Source: Acidisarcina polymorpha
GTDB taxonomy: Bacteria > Acidobacteriota > Terriglobia > Terriglobales > Acidobacteriaceae
Direction: 5' to 3'
Length of the DNA: 64,000 bases
NCBI RefSeq assembly: GCF_003330725.1
Contig: NZ_CP030840.1
Span: 1,736,001-1,800,000, forward strand
Part shown: positions 36,931 through 47,564 of the stretch, in pieces
Position numbering within the stretch: the first letter of the stretch is position 1
Layout of the letters: every line of letters begins with the position of its first letter
The notes under the pieces: generated by a model
What the model saw: only the letters and a program-made list of their open reading frames with translations
Database searches by the model: none
Told to the model about the DNA's origin: nothing
Translations under genes and position numbers: made by a program

Positions 36931-38706
36931 ATGGCAGTAAACCGAGGTAAAATCCCTGCAACGATGCCGTCAGAATTCACCGCCAAAGGACTCTTGTGGA
37001 CCTCTCTGCTGGCTGCCTCCCCTCTGTTGAAAGCCGAGGCGCCTCCGGCGAACTACCTCAGCGAACAACCCGCCCAGACCCAGCACGCCATGGTCGTCAG
37101 CATCCACCACCTCGCCGCTGATGCGGGCGTCGAGATCCTTCGCCAAGGCGGCAACGCCGTCGACGCAGCAGTGGCAACCGGCTTTGCCCTTGCCGTGGTC
37201 CATCCGGCAGCAGGCAACATCGGCGGCGGCGGCTTTATGCTGATTCGTCTGCATAACGGCAAGTCGACCTTCATCGACTATCGCGAAAAGGCCCCGCTGG
37301 CGGCAACCGCCAATATGTACCTCGACGCCAAAGGCAACGTCATCCCCGACGCCAGCACGATCGGATACAAGGCCATCGGCGTTCCCGGCTCGGTCGCCGG
37401 CATGGCGTACGCGGAGAAGAAATATGGCCGGCTCGACCTTAAGAGGGTCATGCAGCCCGCACTCCGCTTGGCGCGCGATGGATTCGTCTTGAGTACTGAA
37501 GAAGCTGCGGAGCTTCACGAGCAGGACCTTGCCCGCTTTCCGGAGTCGAGGCGGATCTTTCAACGCGACGGCAATTACTACCAGCCGGGCGAATTCATGC
37601 GCCAACCGGAGCTAGCCCGAACCCTGGAACGGATCGCCGATAATCCCGACAGCTTCTATCACGGCGACCTGGCCCGCGATGTCGCTCGCGCGGTGCGCAG
37701 CGGCGGAGGCATCCTCACCGAGCGCGACCTTGCCACCTACGAAGTGAAAGAACGCGAGCCAGTTACCGGAACCTATAAGGGATATACTGTCATCAGCGCG
37801 CCCCCGCCTTCTTCCGGCGGAGTCGCCTTGATCGAAGCCCTGAATATCCTGGAAGGCTACAATCTCTCCCGGCTCGGCGATCGCGCCCCGGCGGAGATGC
37901 ACCTGATCGTCGAAGCTTACCGGCGCGCCTACATGGACCGGGCCGATTACCTCGGCGATCCAGATTTTGCCAGCCTGCCGGTCGACCAGTTGATCGACAA
38001 GAAATATGCGACGGCTTGGCGAACGGGAATCGAGGTCGATCAGGCGACCCCCTCATCGACTCTGCGTAGACCAGCTGGCTTTCTGCCCCCGCCACCCAAA
38101 GAGGAAAAAACGCCCGATCACGTCAACACCACGCATTATTCGGTCGTCGATGCCGAAGGCAACGCCGCCTCGGTAACCACTACGCTGAACAATTCCTTCG
38201 GGTCAGCGGCGACCGCCGAGGGACTTGGCTTTCTGTTGAACGACGAGATGGATGACTTCGCCGCCAAACAGGGTGTACCCAATTTGTACGGTCTGATTCA
38301 AGGACCAGCCAACGCGATCGCTCCAGGCAAGCGTCCTTTGTCCAGCATGACTCCGACCATTGTCCTGAAAGACGGCAAGCTCAGCATGGTGCTTGGATCT
38401 CCCGGAGGAGGGCGCATCATTACTACCGTCGCCAACATCTTCCTTAGCGTTGCCGAGGAAGGCCTCAACATCCAGCAGGCGGTGGATGCCCCGCGATTTC
38501 ATCACCAATACCTGCCCGACGTCCTCGATCTCGAGCCCGGATTCTCCGCGGCGACAACTGCAGGCCTGCAGGCCCTCGGCTACTCGCTTGATACCACCGA
38601 GCAATCCTGGAGCGATGGCGAATGCATCTTCGTCAACCCACACACCGGATTTTTGGAAGGAGGTCAGGACCACCGCCACACCTACGGCAAGGCCGCCGGG
38701 TACTGA
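36931..38706 (+). CDS. ggt: Gamma-glutamyltransferase, exported
   Basis: Hydrolyses or transfers the gamma-glutamyl group of glutathione and related peptides, usually in the periplasm. 591 aa with a short hydrophobic N-terminal signal region. The autoprocessing site is seen in DHVNTTHYSVVDAEGN, where the second Thr is the expected nucleophile. Other motifs: GGNAVDAAVATGFAL, GNIGGGGFMLI and RPLSSMTPTIVLKDG. AAGGAAAG is 10 nt before ATG 36931; ATG 36964 is a shorter option. Confidence 0.94.
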   Translation: MAVNRGKIPATMPSEFTAKGLLWTSLLAASPLLKAEAPPANYLSEQPAQTQHAMVVSIHHLAADAGVEILRQGGNAVDAAVATGFALAVVHPAAGNIGGGGFMLIRLHNGKSTFIDYREKAPLAATANMYLDAKGNVIPDASTIGYKAIGVPGSVAGMAYAEKKYGRLDLKRVMQPALRLARDGFVLSTEEAAELHEQDLARFPESRRIFQRDGNYYQPGEFMRQPELARTLERIADNPDSFYHGDLARDVARAVRSGGGILTERDLATYEVKEREPVTGTYKGYTVISAPPPSSGGVALIEALNILEGYNLSRLGDRAPAEMHLIVEAYRRAYMDRADYLGDPDFASLPVDQLIDKKYATAWRTGIEVDQATPSSTLRRPAGFLPPPPKEEKTPDHVNTTHYSVVDAEGNAASVTTTLNNSFGSAATAEGLGFLLNDEMDDFAAKQGVPNLYGLIQGPANAIAPGKRPLSSMTPTIVLKDGKLSMVLGSPGGGRIITTVANIFLSVAEEGLNIQQAVDAPRFHHQYLPDVLDLEPGFSAATTAGLQALGYSLDTTEQSWSDGECIFVNPHTGFLEGGQDHRHTYGKAAGY

Positions 38707-38777
38707 CACCGGCCCGGGATTCAACGGGATGAGAAGATAGAATGCAGCCTGCATGAAGGCTGAAGATTGAGTTGACT

Positions 38778-39602
38778 ATGCTGAAGGCCATTTCTACCCA
38801 TGTTTTTCTTCGTCAGCGGCTTCATCCGGGCCTGCTCGATTCTCTTGCCAGAAGCGGTGCGGAAGCGATCGAGGTTTTCGCCGCCCGTCAGCACTTCGAT
38901 TACACCAGCAAGACCCATGTGAATGAAATTGCGGATTGGTTTCGTTCGAACACGGTGACCCCGTTCTCGATCCACGCTCCGCTTTACTTCGACCATGACA
39001 TGGGCCGCGCCGGAGCACCGGCGGTCAATGTGGCCCATCCCGAGAAAACCCGGCGCATCGACTCCATGGACGAGATCAAACGCGCCATCGAAGTCGCCGA
39101 ACAGATCCCGCTGAAGTACATCGTCATCCATCTCGGTGAGCGGCACGATACCTGGAGCCCCCGGACCCTTGAGCACGCACTCACGGCGCTCGAGCACCTA
39201 CGCGCTTTCGCCAGCCCGCTCGGCGTCAAGTTAAATGTCGAGAACATCCTCAACGAGGTCACCCAGGCGGAACACATCCTCGAGATCCTGAGGATCGGCC
39301 ATTTTTCCGACATTGGCGTTTGCCTCGATACGGGACACGCCCACATCAGCGGCGGAGTCGATCAAGTCGTCGGCGAACTCAAACAGCACATTCGCTCCTC
39401 CCATATTCACGACAACCACGGCGAGAAAGACGAACACCTCTGGCCCGGTGACGGAACCGTCGAATGGCCTAAGGCGATGGCGGAACTACAATCCTCTCAG
39501 GCTCTGGAGGCGGCCGTGCTCGAAATCCACTATGCCCTCGAAGACGCCGCCGAGGCCGTCGCCGCCAAGGCCAAAGAAGCCTTCGCTAAGCTCCTTCCCT
39601 AG
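38778..39602 (+). CDS. Sugar phosphate isomerase/epimerase (AP-endonuclease-2-like TIM barrel)
   Basis: 274-aa cytoplasmic protein of the xylose-isomerase-like TIM-barrel family. Metal ligand motifs: IEVF, FSIHAPL, VIHLGE, NVENI, CLDTGHAHI, HIHDNHGEKDEH and LEIHY. The glutamate and two histidine clusters match IolE/IolI and related epimerases; substrate cannot be read. ATG at 38778, preceded by a TTG two codons up. It follows ggt by about 70 nt in the same direction and precedes asnS by 39 nt. Confidence 0.82.
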   Translation: MLKAISTHVFLRQRLHPGLLDSLARSGAEAIEVFAARQHFDYTSKTHVNEIADWFRSNTVTPFSIHAPLYFDHDMGRAGAPAVNVAHPEKTRRIDSMDEIKRAIEVAEQIPLKYIVIHLGERHDTWSPRTLEHALTALEHLRAFASPLGVKLNVENILNEVTQAEHILEILRIGHFSDIGVCLDTGHAHISGGVDQVVGELKQHIRSSHIHDNHGEKDEHLWPGDGTVEWPKAMAELQSSQALEAAVLEIHYALEDAAEAVAAKAKEAFAKLLP

Positions 39603-39641
39603 GCTCCCCCAATTGCAATGAGCCCCTGGCTGCAATAAGCG

Positions 39642-41042
39642 ATGCAGAAAGAACCAAAAATTATGCCGGAACAAACAAATCCAGAATCCGTAACCACCAT
39701 TGCGACATCTCCATCGGTTGCCACGATCGCCGCCATCGGCGCCCACGAAGGCCAGACCGTCACCCTTCGCGGATGGCTCTACGCCTTAAGAGAGAGCGGC
39801 AAGCTGCTCTTCCCGATCTTTCGCGACGGCACCGGTACCATCCAGGGCATCGTGCCAAAGGCCGCCGTTTCCGCGGAGACCTTCGAGACGATCCGCCAGT
39901 TGACTCAGGAGTCGAGCGTCATCGTCACCGGCAAGGTCCGCGCCGACAAGCGCGCCCCCGGCGGCTATGAACTCGATGTCGAAGCAGTCGAAGTCCTCCA
40001 GCGCGTTCCCGAAGACGACCCTTTCCCCATCACCCGTAAGGAACACGGCGTCGACTTCCTCATGGAGCATCGTCATCTCTGGATCCGCACGCCTCGGCAG
40101 TCGGCCATCCTGCGCATCCGTGCCGAGATCATCAAAGCGGCGCGCGACTATCTCGACGACAACGGCTTCATCCTTACCGATCCGCCAATCCTTACTCCAG
40201 CCGCGTGCGAAGGCACCAGCACGCTTTTCCCCGTCGATTATTTCGGAGACGAGGCCTACCTTACCCAGAGTGGCCAGCTCTACATTGAGAGCACCGCCCT
40301 GGCGCTGGGCAAGGTCTATTCCTTCGGACCAACCTTTCGCGCCGAGAAGTCGAAGACCCGCCGCCATTTGACTGAGTTCTGGATGGTCGAGCCAGAGATG
40401 GCCTACGCCGGTCTCGACGACCTCATGGCGCTCGCCGAACAATTCCTCAGCTTTATCGTCGAACGCGTCCTCACCCGGCGCGCCCTCGACATCGCCGTCC
40501 TCGGCCGCGACGTCGCCAAGCTCGAGGCCATCCGCGCCCCGTTCCCCCGGCTCAGCTACGACGACGCCGTGGCCATGCTTCACGAGGCCTACGAAAAAGG
40601 GCTGGCGCCCGAGCTCATCCAAAGCAAATTTGAATACGGCAACGACTTCGGCTCTCCCGATGAGACCTACTTATCGTCTCAGTTCGACCGGCCCCTGATG
40701 GTCCACCGCTATCCGGCTGCGGTCAAGGCCTTCTATATGGAGCCCGATCCCGAAAACTCGAAATATGCCCTCTGCGTCGACGTCCTCGCCCCCGAAGGCT
40801 ACGGCGAAGTCATCGGCGGTTCGCAGCGTGTCGCTTCCTACGACCTGCTCGCAAAGCGGATCGAAGAACACCACCTTCCGCTCGACGCCTTCCAGTGGTA
40901 CCTCGACTTGCGCCGCTACGGTTCCGTTCCTCACTCCGGCTTTGGCATGGGCATTGAGCGTGTCGTGGCCTGGATTTGCGGACTCGAGCATGTGCGCGAG
41001 ACGATTCCTTTCGCGCGAACGCTCAACCGGATCTATCCATGA
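39642..41042 (+). CDS. asnS: Asparagine--tRNA ligase
   Basis: Class II aaRS that charges tRNA-Asn. 466 aa: OB-fold anticodon domain ([31 protein letters not shown]), then the catalytic core with motif 2 [20 protein letters not shown] and motif 3 [18 protein letters not shown]. The Asn-type signature [15 protein letters not shown] separates it from AspRS. The start is set as the first ATG; a second ATG lies 7 codons downstream. Confidence 0.96.
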   Translation: MQKEPKIMPEQTNPESVTTIATSPSVATIAAIGAHEGQTVTLRGWLYALRESGKLLFPIFRDGTGTIQGIVPKAAVSAETFETIRQLTQESSVIVTGKVRADKRAPGGYELDVEAVEVLQRVPEDDPFPITRKEHGVDFLMEHRHLWIRTPRQSAILRIRAEIIKAARDYLDDNGFILTDPPILTPAACEGTSTLFPVDYFGDEAYLTQSGQLYIESTALALGKVYSFGPTFRAEKSKTRRHLTEFWMVEPEMAYAGLDDLMALAEQFLSFIVERVLTRRALDIAVLGRDVAKLEAIRAPFPRLSYDDAVAMLHEAYEKGLAPELIQSKFEYGNDFGSPDETYLSSQFDRPLMVHRYPAAVKAFYMEPDPENSKYALCVDVLAPEGYGEVIGGSQRVASYDLLAKRIEEHHLPLDAFQWYLDLRRYGSVPHSGFGMGIERVVAWICGLEHVRETIPFARTLNRIYP

Positions 41043-41091
41043 AGAACAGTCCCATGCGAGAGAATGATTCGACGGGCGATGCGGCGCCGCT

Positions 41092-42120
41092 ATGATTCCG
41101 CTGAAACAACTCGCTGAGCTGCTGGAACTCGAACTGCGATGCGCCTCCGGTGATCCGGAGACCATCGCCGTCGTTTCCGTCTCGAGCATCGCCGCCGCCC
41201 AGCCAGACTCGCTCGTCTTCGCCACCGACTCCGCTTCCGCTGCGGCCGCGCTGAGTTCGAATGCCGCCGCCGTCCTGCTCTCCAACCAGCACCTTCCCAA
41301 GCAGGCCGCCCGGAAACCGCTGCTGCTTAGCGCGAACCCGAAGCTCGACTTCGCCCGCGCCGCCAACCTCCTGCGCCGCGAAGAGCGGCCAAGCGGCATT
41401 CATCCCGCCTCGGTGGTCGACGCCACCGCGTCCCTCGCAACCACCGCCTCGGTAGCCGCCTGTGCAGTCATCGCTGCCGGAGCAGTAGTCGGCGAACGCA
41501 CCGTGATCGGAGAAGGCGCGGTCATCGGAGCAGGCGTGACCATCGGCGCCGATTGCCGCATCTATCCTCGCGTCGTCCTCTACCCCGGAACCCAGCTCGG
41601 CGATCGCGTCATCGTCCACGCCGGGGCCGTTCTCGGCAGCGATGGCTATGGTTACGTCCGTGACCCAGCCACCGGCGAATACCTGCAGTTCCCCCAACAA
41701 GGCAAGCTAATTATCGAGGACGACGTCGAAATCGGCGCCAACACCACCATCGATCGGGGCGCGCTCGATGCTACCGTCATCGGACGAGGCGCCAAGCTCG
41801 ATAACCTCATTCATCTCGGCCACAACGTCATCATCGGCGAGAATGTGCTGATCGCCGCCCAGACCGGCATCTCCGGCTCGACCACCATTGGGAAGAATGC
41901 CATCATCGGCGGCCAGGTCGGCGTCGGCGATCACGCCCACATCGGCGAAAACGTCATCCTCGGCTCTCAGGCCGGAGTCTTGCCGGGAAAGAAACTCCGC
42001 GCCACCGGCGGCATTCTCTGGGGCACTCCCGCCCAACCGCTGCAGCACATTCTAAAAGAACTTGGCCTGCTGAGGCGTTTGCGGCGGGCGAGTCAACAAG
42101 AAGCGGACGGCGAAAGTTAG
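41092..42120 (+). CDS. lpxD: UDP-3-O-(3-hydroxyacyl)glucosamine N-acyltransferase
   Basis: Third step of lipid A synthesis, so the organism makes a Gram-negative outer membrane. 342 aa: N-terminal uridine-binding domain (about 1-105, then [15 protein letters not shown]), then left-handed beta-helix repeats (many IGxGxxIG hexads), with the catalytic His in [13 protein letters not shown], and a C-terminal helical tail that binds acyl-ACP. It follows asnS by 49 nt and may be co-transcribed with it. Confidence 0.96.
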   Translation: MIPLKQLAELLELELRCASGDPETIAVVSVSSIAAAQPDSLVFATDSASAAAALSSNAAAVLLSNQHLPKQAARKPLLLSANPKLDFARAANLLRREERPSGIHPASVVDATASLATTASVAACAVIAAGAVVGERTVIGEGAVIGAGVTIGADCRIYPRVVLYPGTQLGDRVIVHAGAVLGSDGYGYVRDPATGEYLQFPQQGKLIIEDDVEIGANTTIDRGALDATVIGRGAKLDNLIHLGHNVIIGENVLIAAQTGISGSTTIGKNAIIGGQVGVGDHAHIGENVILGSQAGVLPGKKLRATGGILWGTPAQPLQHILKELGLLRRLRRASQQEADGES

Positions 42121-42221
42121 ATCGGCGGGGCATGATTCCGGGCTATACTGCCGCCGGATTGTGCACTGACCGTCAATGTCCGTGGGGCGTCAAATCAGTC
42201 GCTGTGCATCTCGGCCCGAGG

Positions 42222-42440
42222 TTACTTCCCCGGAAACGGCTCGGCCCGCATGGATCCGTCCCGTTCCTTCATCAGGATCTGGACCTTCCCCTCCGCTGCA
42301 TCGAGCTCCTGCTTGCATGAGGAGGACAGCCGAACGCCGTCCTCGAAGAGCCGAATCGATTCCTCCAATGGAAGATCGCCGTGTTCCAATTGATCAACAA
42401 TCTTTTCCAGCTGCTTCAGCGATTCTTCAAACGTTGCCAA
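42222..42440 (-). CDS. xseB: Exodeoxyribonuclease VII small subunit
   Basis: 72-aa coiled partner of XseA. Matches the small-subunit pattern FEESLKQLEKIVDQLEHGDL and PLEESIRLFEDGVRL. It starts with TTG at 42440, overlapping the end of the methionine-folate gene by 14 nt. The large subunit is not in the window. Confidence 0.93.
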   Translation of the reverse strand: MATFEESLKQLEKIVDQLEHGDLPLEESIRLFEDGVRLSSSCKQELDAAEGKVQILMKERDGSMRAEPFPGK

Positions 42441-44375
42441 CCCGCAGTCCCTCGACCTTCACTTCTTCTTCCGCGCCGGCTGGCTCGACGGCCGGCACAT
42501 TCATTCGCGGCAACACGTCGGCAATCACCTCGGCAGCCACGGTGTAACGGCCAAACGGAGCGCTTACCTGGACACCCTGAATTCCGCCGTAGCCCATCTC
42601 CCTCGCCGATTTCAGCATCTCCTGGGCAATCCGGACGCCCTCGGCCCGGGCCAGCTCGGGAGTATCCGCCTGCTGCATCCGCAACAAAATCTGGTCCGGG
42701 ACACTGACCCGGAGATCGTTCTTCATGAACTCCGCATTACGCAGGCTCGTCAATGGCCAGATCCCTGCGATCACCGGAATGCGGAAACCCTCGATCCGCT
42801 TCAGAAACGCCTCGAGTACATTCAGGTCGAAGACTGGCTGAGTGATCGCATACTCCGCGCCCGCCTCGACCTTATACGCAAACCTGCGAATTTCATTATC
42901 CAGATCAGGAACGCCCGGATTTGCGGCGACCCCCATGGTGAATCCGGTCGACGCCCCAATGCCATTTCCACCAATGTCCAGGCCGTGGTTGAGCCGGTTG
43001 ACGATGTTGACCAGCCCGATTGCATCCACATCGAAGACCGCGGTGGCGTCGGGATAGTTCCCCAGCTTAGGGGGATCGCCGGTCAAGCACAGAATGTTCT
43101 TGAGCCCGATCGAAGACGCTCCCAGCAGGTCGCTTTGAATGCTCAGCACATTCCGGTCCCGACAGGTGTAATGCAGGACAGTCTCGATTCCCGCCTGCTG
43201 CTGGATCTGGATACACAAGCTCTGGGCGCTCATCCGCGCCGATGCGCGGGGAGAGTCGGGGACGTTGATGGCATGTACGCCGAGGTCGGAAAGCAGCTTC
43301 GCTCCGGCAAGTTCCTTGGCGCAGGAGATACCCCGCGGGGAGACAATCTCGACCAGCGTGACGAACTCACCACGGGCGACCAGGCCGCCAATGCGTGAGC
43401 GCTCGGCAAGCGGAGCAGGAGGAGTCTCGGTAACAATCGCCTCCCGCGTAGCAGGGCCCGCGACCGCGGTCTTCTGCGCTAAAACCGCCCGCACAGCGGA
43501 CTTCATCGCGCGGATGTGGTTGGGAGTCGTCCCGCAACAGCCGCCCAGGAACTGGACCCCGGCCTTGAGGAACTTCTTCGAGAAGTTCGCCATGTATTCG
43601 GGCGAGCACAGATAAATGTTGCGGCCCTCGATTGCGCGCGGCATGCCCGCGTTCGGCATCACCACTAACGGAAGCGAAGTAGCCGCGGCCATGCGCTCGA
43701 CGGCGGTCAGCACTGTCGCCGGCCCGGCGCTGCAGTTCACCCCCAATCGCATCGGCGCCCCCAGGCGGTCAACTTGGTGGCAGCCGTCTCGCAGGAAGCG
43801 CCATCGAGGCAGTTGGCTTCTTCATCGACGGTCACCAGCGCCAGCACAGGCACATCCGGCGCTACCTCATGCGCAGCCAGGATCGCCTGCTCTGCTTCAT
43901 TCAATGCCGAAATTGTCTCGATCACCAGGAAGTCGACACCGCCCGCGACCAGGCCGGCGATCTGATCTTTAAAGGCAGCTCTTGCTTCCTCAAGCGAAGT
44001 TTTGCCGAGCGGCTCCAGAAGGATACCCAGCGGCCCGATCGAACCCGCGACCCACGCATCTCCAGCCTGCTTGTCGGCGAGCTGGGCGACCGCTTGCCGG
44101 GCCAGCTTTGCACCCGCCTTATTGATCTCGAAGACCTTGTCCTGCAGCCCATAGCGCGCAAGACGCAATGCGTTCGCGCCGAAGGTGTTGGACTCGATAA
44201 TTTCCGCTCCGGCCTGAAGGTATTCTTCATGGACGGAACGCACCAATTCAGGCTGCGATAGATTCAGTTCGTCGTAGCACCGATTGATAAAAATCCCGCG
44301 CTCATACAGCATTGAGCCCATCGCCCCATCGAAAAGCACTGCGCGTTCACCGAAGAGTTCCTGTAGACGGCTCAT
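42427..44375 (-). pseudogene. Frameshifted bifunctional homocysteine S-methyltransferase / methylenetetrahydrofolate reductase
   Basis: One ancestral gene now in two frames. The N-terminal half (43737-44375, 212 aa) is the Zn-dependent homocysteine methyltransferase start (AVLFDGAMGSMLYERG, GAEIIESNTFGANALRL). The second frame (42427-43752, 441 aa) carries GVNCSAGPAT and GGCCGTTPNHI (three zinc-ligand Cys) and then a full MetF domain (ILCLTGDPPKLG, YAITQPVFD). The join, by comparison with the family pattern WGADAIGxNC, needs removal of two bases: one from each of two C5 runs on the plus strand (43740-43744 and 43758-43762). Either a double sequencing error or genuine inactivation. Confidence 0.85.
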
Positions 44376-44497
44376 GGCTTCTCCTGTCCGTTGGCTGCAA
44401 TTATGCGCTCGCGTCAGCGCCCCGTTTGCCCTGATCGGCTTTGTTATACTTTAGCTTCCAGGATGTTCTTCCGCAATGGGAACGGTGAGAGGTTAGT

Positions 44498-45946
44498 TTG
44501 AATACGAGAAGTTTGCTGCGCCTGCTGTATGTTCCGCGCGTGTTCTTTTTCACAATTGCACTTTGCATAGTTCCCCTGATTTTGGCTGGCTGCGGCAAGA
44601 ACTTCTACTTCGCGGGTCGAAACCTCCCACCCAGCGGGGTGACCAATCGGGTCATGATCACCATTCAGAATCCCAGCGCGTTGACCAAGGGAGCTCTGAC
44701 TTTCGTCGATGCGTTCTATGACATCCGTCACGCCTTCAACAATGAGAACAACAACTTCAGCATTGGCGGCGCGTCGGTGAGTTTACCGCTCACGATTCAG
44801 AACATGCCGGAAGAGCAGTTAGGCGCGGTCTACAACGCTGGAGATGGCAGCGTCGCCTTGATCAATTACGCGACCGAAAAGCAATCCACCAGCGTCTCCG
44901 GCTCGCCCTCATCGAGTATCTTTATCAGCCGCGATCAACGCTATTTGATCGCCGCCGAGCAAACTGCGCATGCTTCTGTCATCAACGACCGCGTAATTGG
45001 CCGCACAGTCCCGTTGAATCTGCCCGGGGTCTACCGCATATCGCTAAATGCCAGCGCATCGATCGGCCTCGCATTTGTCCAGAATTCCAACGAAGTATAC
45101 AGCGTCGTCCATCTCACGGGACCTCAGCAGTCAAGCTACCAGGCGTACTTTGCCGCCAATGGGAAATGGCCTGCGAACTCCTTCGGACTTCCGGCTCAGG
45201 ACTGCGAGCCGCAGAACCTGCCTGTCTACTGCGCTTATCCGGTAAGTCCCGGTACAGCCAGCTTCGACCGGCCCATCAAGGGAATCTTCTCGCCGGATGG
45301 CTCGACGGTTTACGTGCTGAATTGCGGACCGGAATGTGGCGGCAACACCTCCGGAGTCACAACCATTCCGATCACTGCCTCGTCCCTCAACCCCGGTGGC
45401 ATTGGACCCAGCGCAATCAACCTGCAGGCGACTGCCACCCTTGCGGTGCCGGGCGGCGCGACCAACGCAATCGGCAGCGGAACGACCCTCTATATCGCTG
45501 GCCAATCGGTGCAGCCGGATGGCTATCTCTCCGGGAATCTGTCCGTCGTCAACCTGAATACCAGCCAGGTCACCGGCGTCTACCCGATCAGCGATGGCGC
45601 GCATAACAAGATGCTCTTCGCTGATGACAATACGCTGTTCGTCGGTTCGGTACAGTGCCAGTCTGGAGAGCGGTATCATCTCGACCCAAACTCTGCGACC
45701 GGATGCCTGGCGCTCTTCAATATCAGCACCAACGCGGTAGCCCTGGACTCCTTCAAAGGTGACCTCACCGGTATCGCCGACGTCGAAGGACTGCATAAAA
45801 TTTATGTCGCCGAGGGCGGCCAAATTCACATCTATACGACCACCAACTTCACCGAGCTCGACAATAGCAACGTCACCGTAGTCGGAACGGCCACCGACGT
45901 CGCCTACATGGACGGCTCGACGGACTACAACAACACGACCTATTAA
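44498..45946 (+). CDS. Lipoprotein, beta-propeller-like
   Basis: 482-aa exported lipoprotein of unknown role. The N-terminus has a hydrophobic segment ending in the lipobox LILAGC, so Cys is expected to be lipidated. The rest is beta-rich with short repeat units such as SPDGSTVYVLNCG that resemble YVTN/propeller blades. The start TTG at 44498 has GAGAGG about 5 nt upstream. It is followed after 7 nt by bshB1, so the two may be co-transcribed. Confidence 0.76.
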   Translation: MNTRSLLRLLYVPRVFFFTIALCIVPLILAGCGKNFYFAGRNLPPSGVTNRVMITIQNPSALTKGALTFVDAFYDIRHAFNNENNNFSIGGASVSLPLTIQNMPEEQLGAVYNAGDGSVALINYATEKQSTSVSGSPSSSIFISRDQRYLIAAEQTAHASVINDRVIGRTVPLNLPGVYRISLNASASIGLAFVQNSNEVYSVVHLTGPQQSSYQAYFAANGKWPANSFGLPAQDCEPQNLPVYCAYPVSPGTASFDRPIKGIFSPDGSTVYVLNCGPECGGNTSGVTTIPITASSLNPGGIGPSAINLQATATLAVPGGATNAIGSGTTLYIAGQSVQPDGYLSGNLSVVNLNTSQVTGVYPISDGAHNKMLFADDNTLFVGSVQCQSGERYHLDPNSATGCLALFNISTNAVALDSFKGDLTGIADVEGLHKIYVAEGGQIHIYTTTNFTELDNSNVTVVGTATDVAYMDGSTDYNNTTY

Positions 45947-45953
45947 GCAGGCG

Positions 45954-46670
45954 ATGATGCAGGCCATTGACGTCCTCGCCATCGCCGCCCATCGCGATGA
46001 TGTGGAGCAGACCTGCGGCGGCACCCTGCTGCGCATGAAATCAATTGGTCTGCGCACCGGCATCCTCGACCTGACCCAGGGGGAAGCCGGTACCAGGGGC
46101 TCTGCCGATGAACGGGCGGCGGAAGCGGCGGAGGCCGCCAGCATCCTCCAGGTCGACCGTCGGCAGGCCCTCGATATTCCCGATGGGCGGGTGGAAAATA
46201 CCTACGAAAACCGGATCAAGATCGCCACCGTACTGCGCCAGCTGCGCCCTCGCGTCGTGATCTTGCCCTACTGGACCGGTCGCCATCCCGACCACTACAC
46301 CACCTCAATTCTCGGCTACGAAGCCTGCTTTCTGGCTGGGCTCAGCAAGCTCGACACCGGCGCACCCCCGCACCGGCCCTTCAAAATCGTCTACGCCAGC
46401 CTCTATGCCGATGTACGTCCCAGCTTTGTCGTCGATATCTCGGAACATCTCGAACAGCGCTTTGCTGCGTTAATGGCCTACCGGTCGCAATATGCCAACC
46501 AGCCTTCCGGCAGCTCCCTTTTCGTTCCTGAAGAAGAAATTCGCGAACGCACCTCCGCTATGGCCCGGCACTATGGTCTTCTCGCCGGTGTCCGCTATGC
46601 CGAACCCTTCGTGCAGAAAGAGATCGGGCTGGTTGACGATCTCACGCTGCTCCCGGTGCAATCGATTTAA
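45954..46670 (+). CDS. bshB1: PIG-L family deacetylase, bacillithiol-type BshB1
   Basis: 238-aa zinc deacetylase predicted to remove acetyl from GlcNAc-malate in bacillithiol synthesis. The metal-binding motif is AHRDDVEQTCGG (usual AHPDD with Arg for Pro, a variant seen in this subfamily), with HPDHYTT as the third ligand site. Other Bsh genes are absent here. Alternatively it acts on another N-acetyl sugar. Start at 45954 with ATG ATG; a three-base shorter start is possible. Confidence 0.8.
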   Translation: MMQAIDVLAIAAHRDDVEQTCGGTLLRMKSIGLRTGILDLTQGEAGTRGSADERAAEAAEAASILQVDRRQALDIPDGRVENTYENRIKIATVLRQLRPRVVILPYWTGRHPDHYTTSILGYEACFLAGLSKLDTGAPPHRPFKIVYASLYADVRPSFVVDISEHLEQRFAALMAYRSQYANQPSGSSLFVPEEEIRERTSAMARHYGLLAGVRYAEPFVQKEIGLVDDLTLLPVQSI

Positions 46671-46708
46671 GGAAGGCTGCATTAGGCCTTCATAAGGGTC
46701 TTAGTCCG

Positions 46709-46846
46709 TTAGAAGAAGAGGTGAAGCTGCGCTTTCTCGATGCGAACCCATTGCTCTTTCGCCGGAGCCGCACTGGCCCCGGCATTGGCATTGCCGCCCA
46801 ATTCAGGTCGCCTGCACATGACGACCGCCCGAACAATTTCATCCAT
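46709..46846 (-). CDS. Candidate small protein, 45 aa
   Basis: ATG at 46846 has AGGAG only two bases upstream, and the frame encodes MDEIVRAVVMCRRPELGGNA followed by an Ala-rich stretch and LHLFF. An overlapping frame in the same place could use ATG 46842 with better spacing. The frame lies just downstream of the LOG gene. I recognise no family; weak call. Confidence 0.3.
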   Translation of the reverse strand: MDEIVRAVVMCRRPELGGNANAGASAAPAKEQWVRIEKAQLHLFF

Positions 46847-46879
46847 CTCTCCTGTTGCCTTTGCAATCGCTTGGCAGAT

Positions 46880-47464
46880 TTACCTGCTTCGACGTCCCAA
46901 CCATTTGTCGACAAAAGGAACTGCATAGCTGCTTAACCGATCCAACAGCCTTACTGGATCATCATCAAAGAGCAGGAGATCGCGATGCACATGACGCAGG
47001 AAGCCTTCTGACACTGCCTTGTCGGCCAGCGCCAGCAACGGGTCGTAATATCCATTCACATTCAGTAGCGCGCATGCTTTTCGCTGGATGCCCAATTGCG
47101 ACCAGGTCAGCACCTCGCAGAATTCTTCCCAGGTCCCGTACCCTCCGGGCAGCGCGATGAAGGCGCTCGAAAGGTCTGCCATCACCGACTTGCGCTCATG
47201 CATCGAGCCGACAATACGTAACTCGGTCAAGCCACTGTGCGCAATCTCCTTCTCGAACAACGCTTGCGGCATCACTCCGGTCACTCGTCCGCCGCCTTCA
47301 AGACATGCATCCGCAACCACGCCCATCAGACCAACATTCCCGCCGCCATAGACCAGCTCGATGTTGCGCTCGCAAAGTAGCCGGCCCACGGTCTGGGCGG
47401 CCTGCTCGTACACTGGATTTTTTCCCAGATTGGATCCGCAGAACACGCATATTCTTTGCAGCAT
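46880..47464 (-). CDS. LOG family protein (TIGR00730, Rossmann-fold nucleotide phosphoribohydrolase)
   Basis: 194 aa from ATG 47464, giving the usual N-terminus MLQRICVFCGSNLG. LOG-family signatures are YGGGNVGLMGVVADACL and the catalytic PGGYGTWEEFCEVLTW. Such proteins hydrolyse nucleoside 5'-monophosphates, including cytokinin ribotides. The frame extends to 47566, but that would reach the carbonic anhydrase start on the other strand. Confidence 0.9.
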   Translation of the reverse strand: MLQRICVFCGSNLGKNPVYEQAAQTVGRLLCERNIELVYGGGNVGLMGVVADACLEGGGRVTGVMPQALFEKEIAHSGLTELRIVGSMHERKSVMADLSSAFIALPGGYGTWEEFCEVLTWSQLGIQRKACALLNVNGYYDPLLALADKAVSEGFLRHVHRDLLLFDDDPVRLLDRLSSYAVPFVDKWLGRRSR

Positions 47465-47564
47465 GGGGAGATTGTAAGGCAGTGCCCTTCGGGCAAACGG
47501 CCGGAATCGATCATCCGGCAGACGAGATCCCGAATCGGGATCGCCCGTATCATTTAGGTAGATC

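Noticed and set aside
46690-46926. 78-codon minus-strand frame after the LOG gene
   Set aside because: It overlaps the LOG coding end out of frame and is rich in Arg and Ser; the 45-codon frame fits slightly better but is itself weak.
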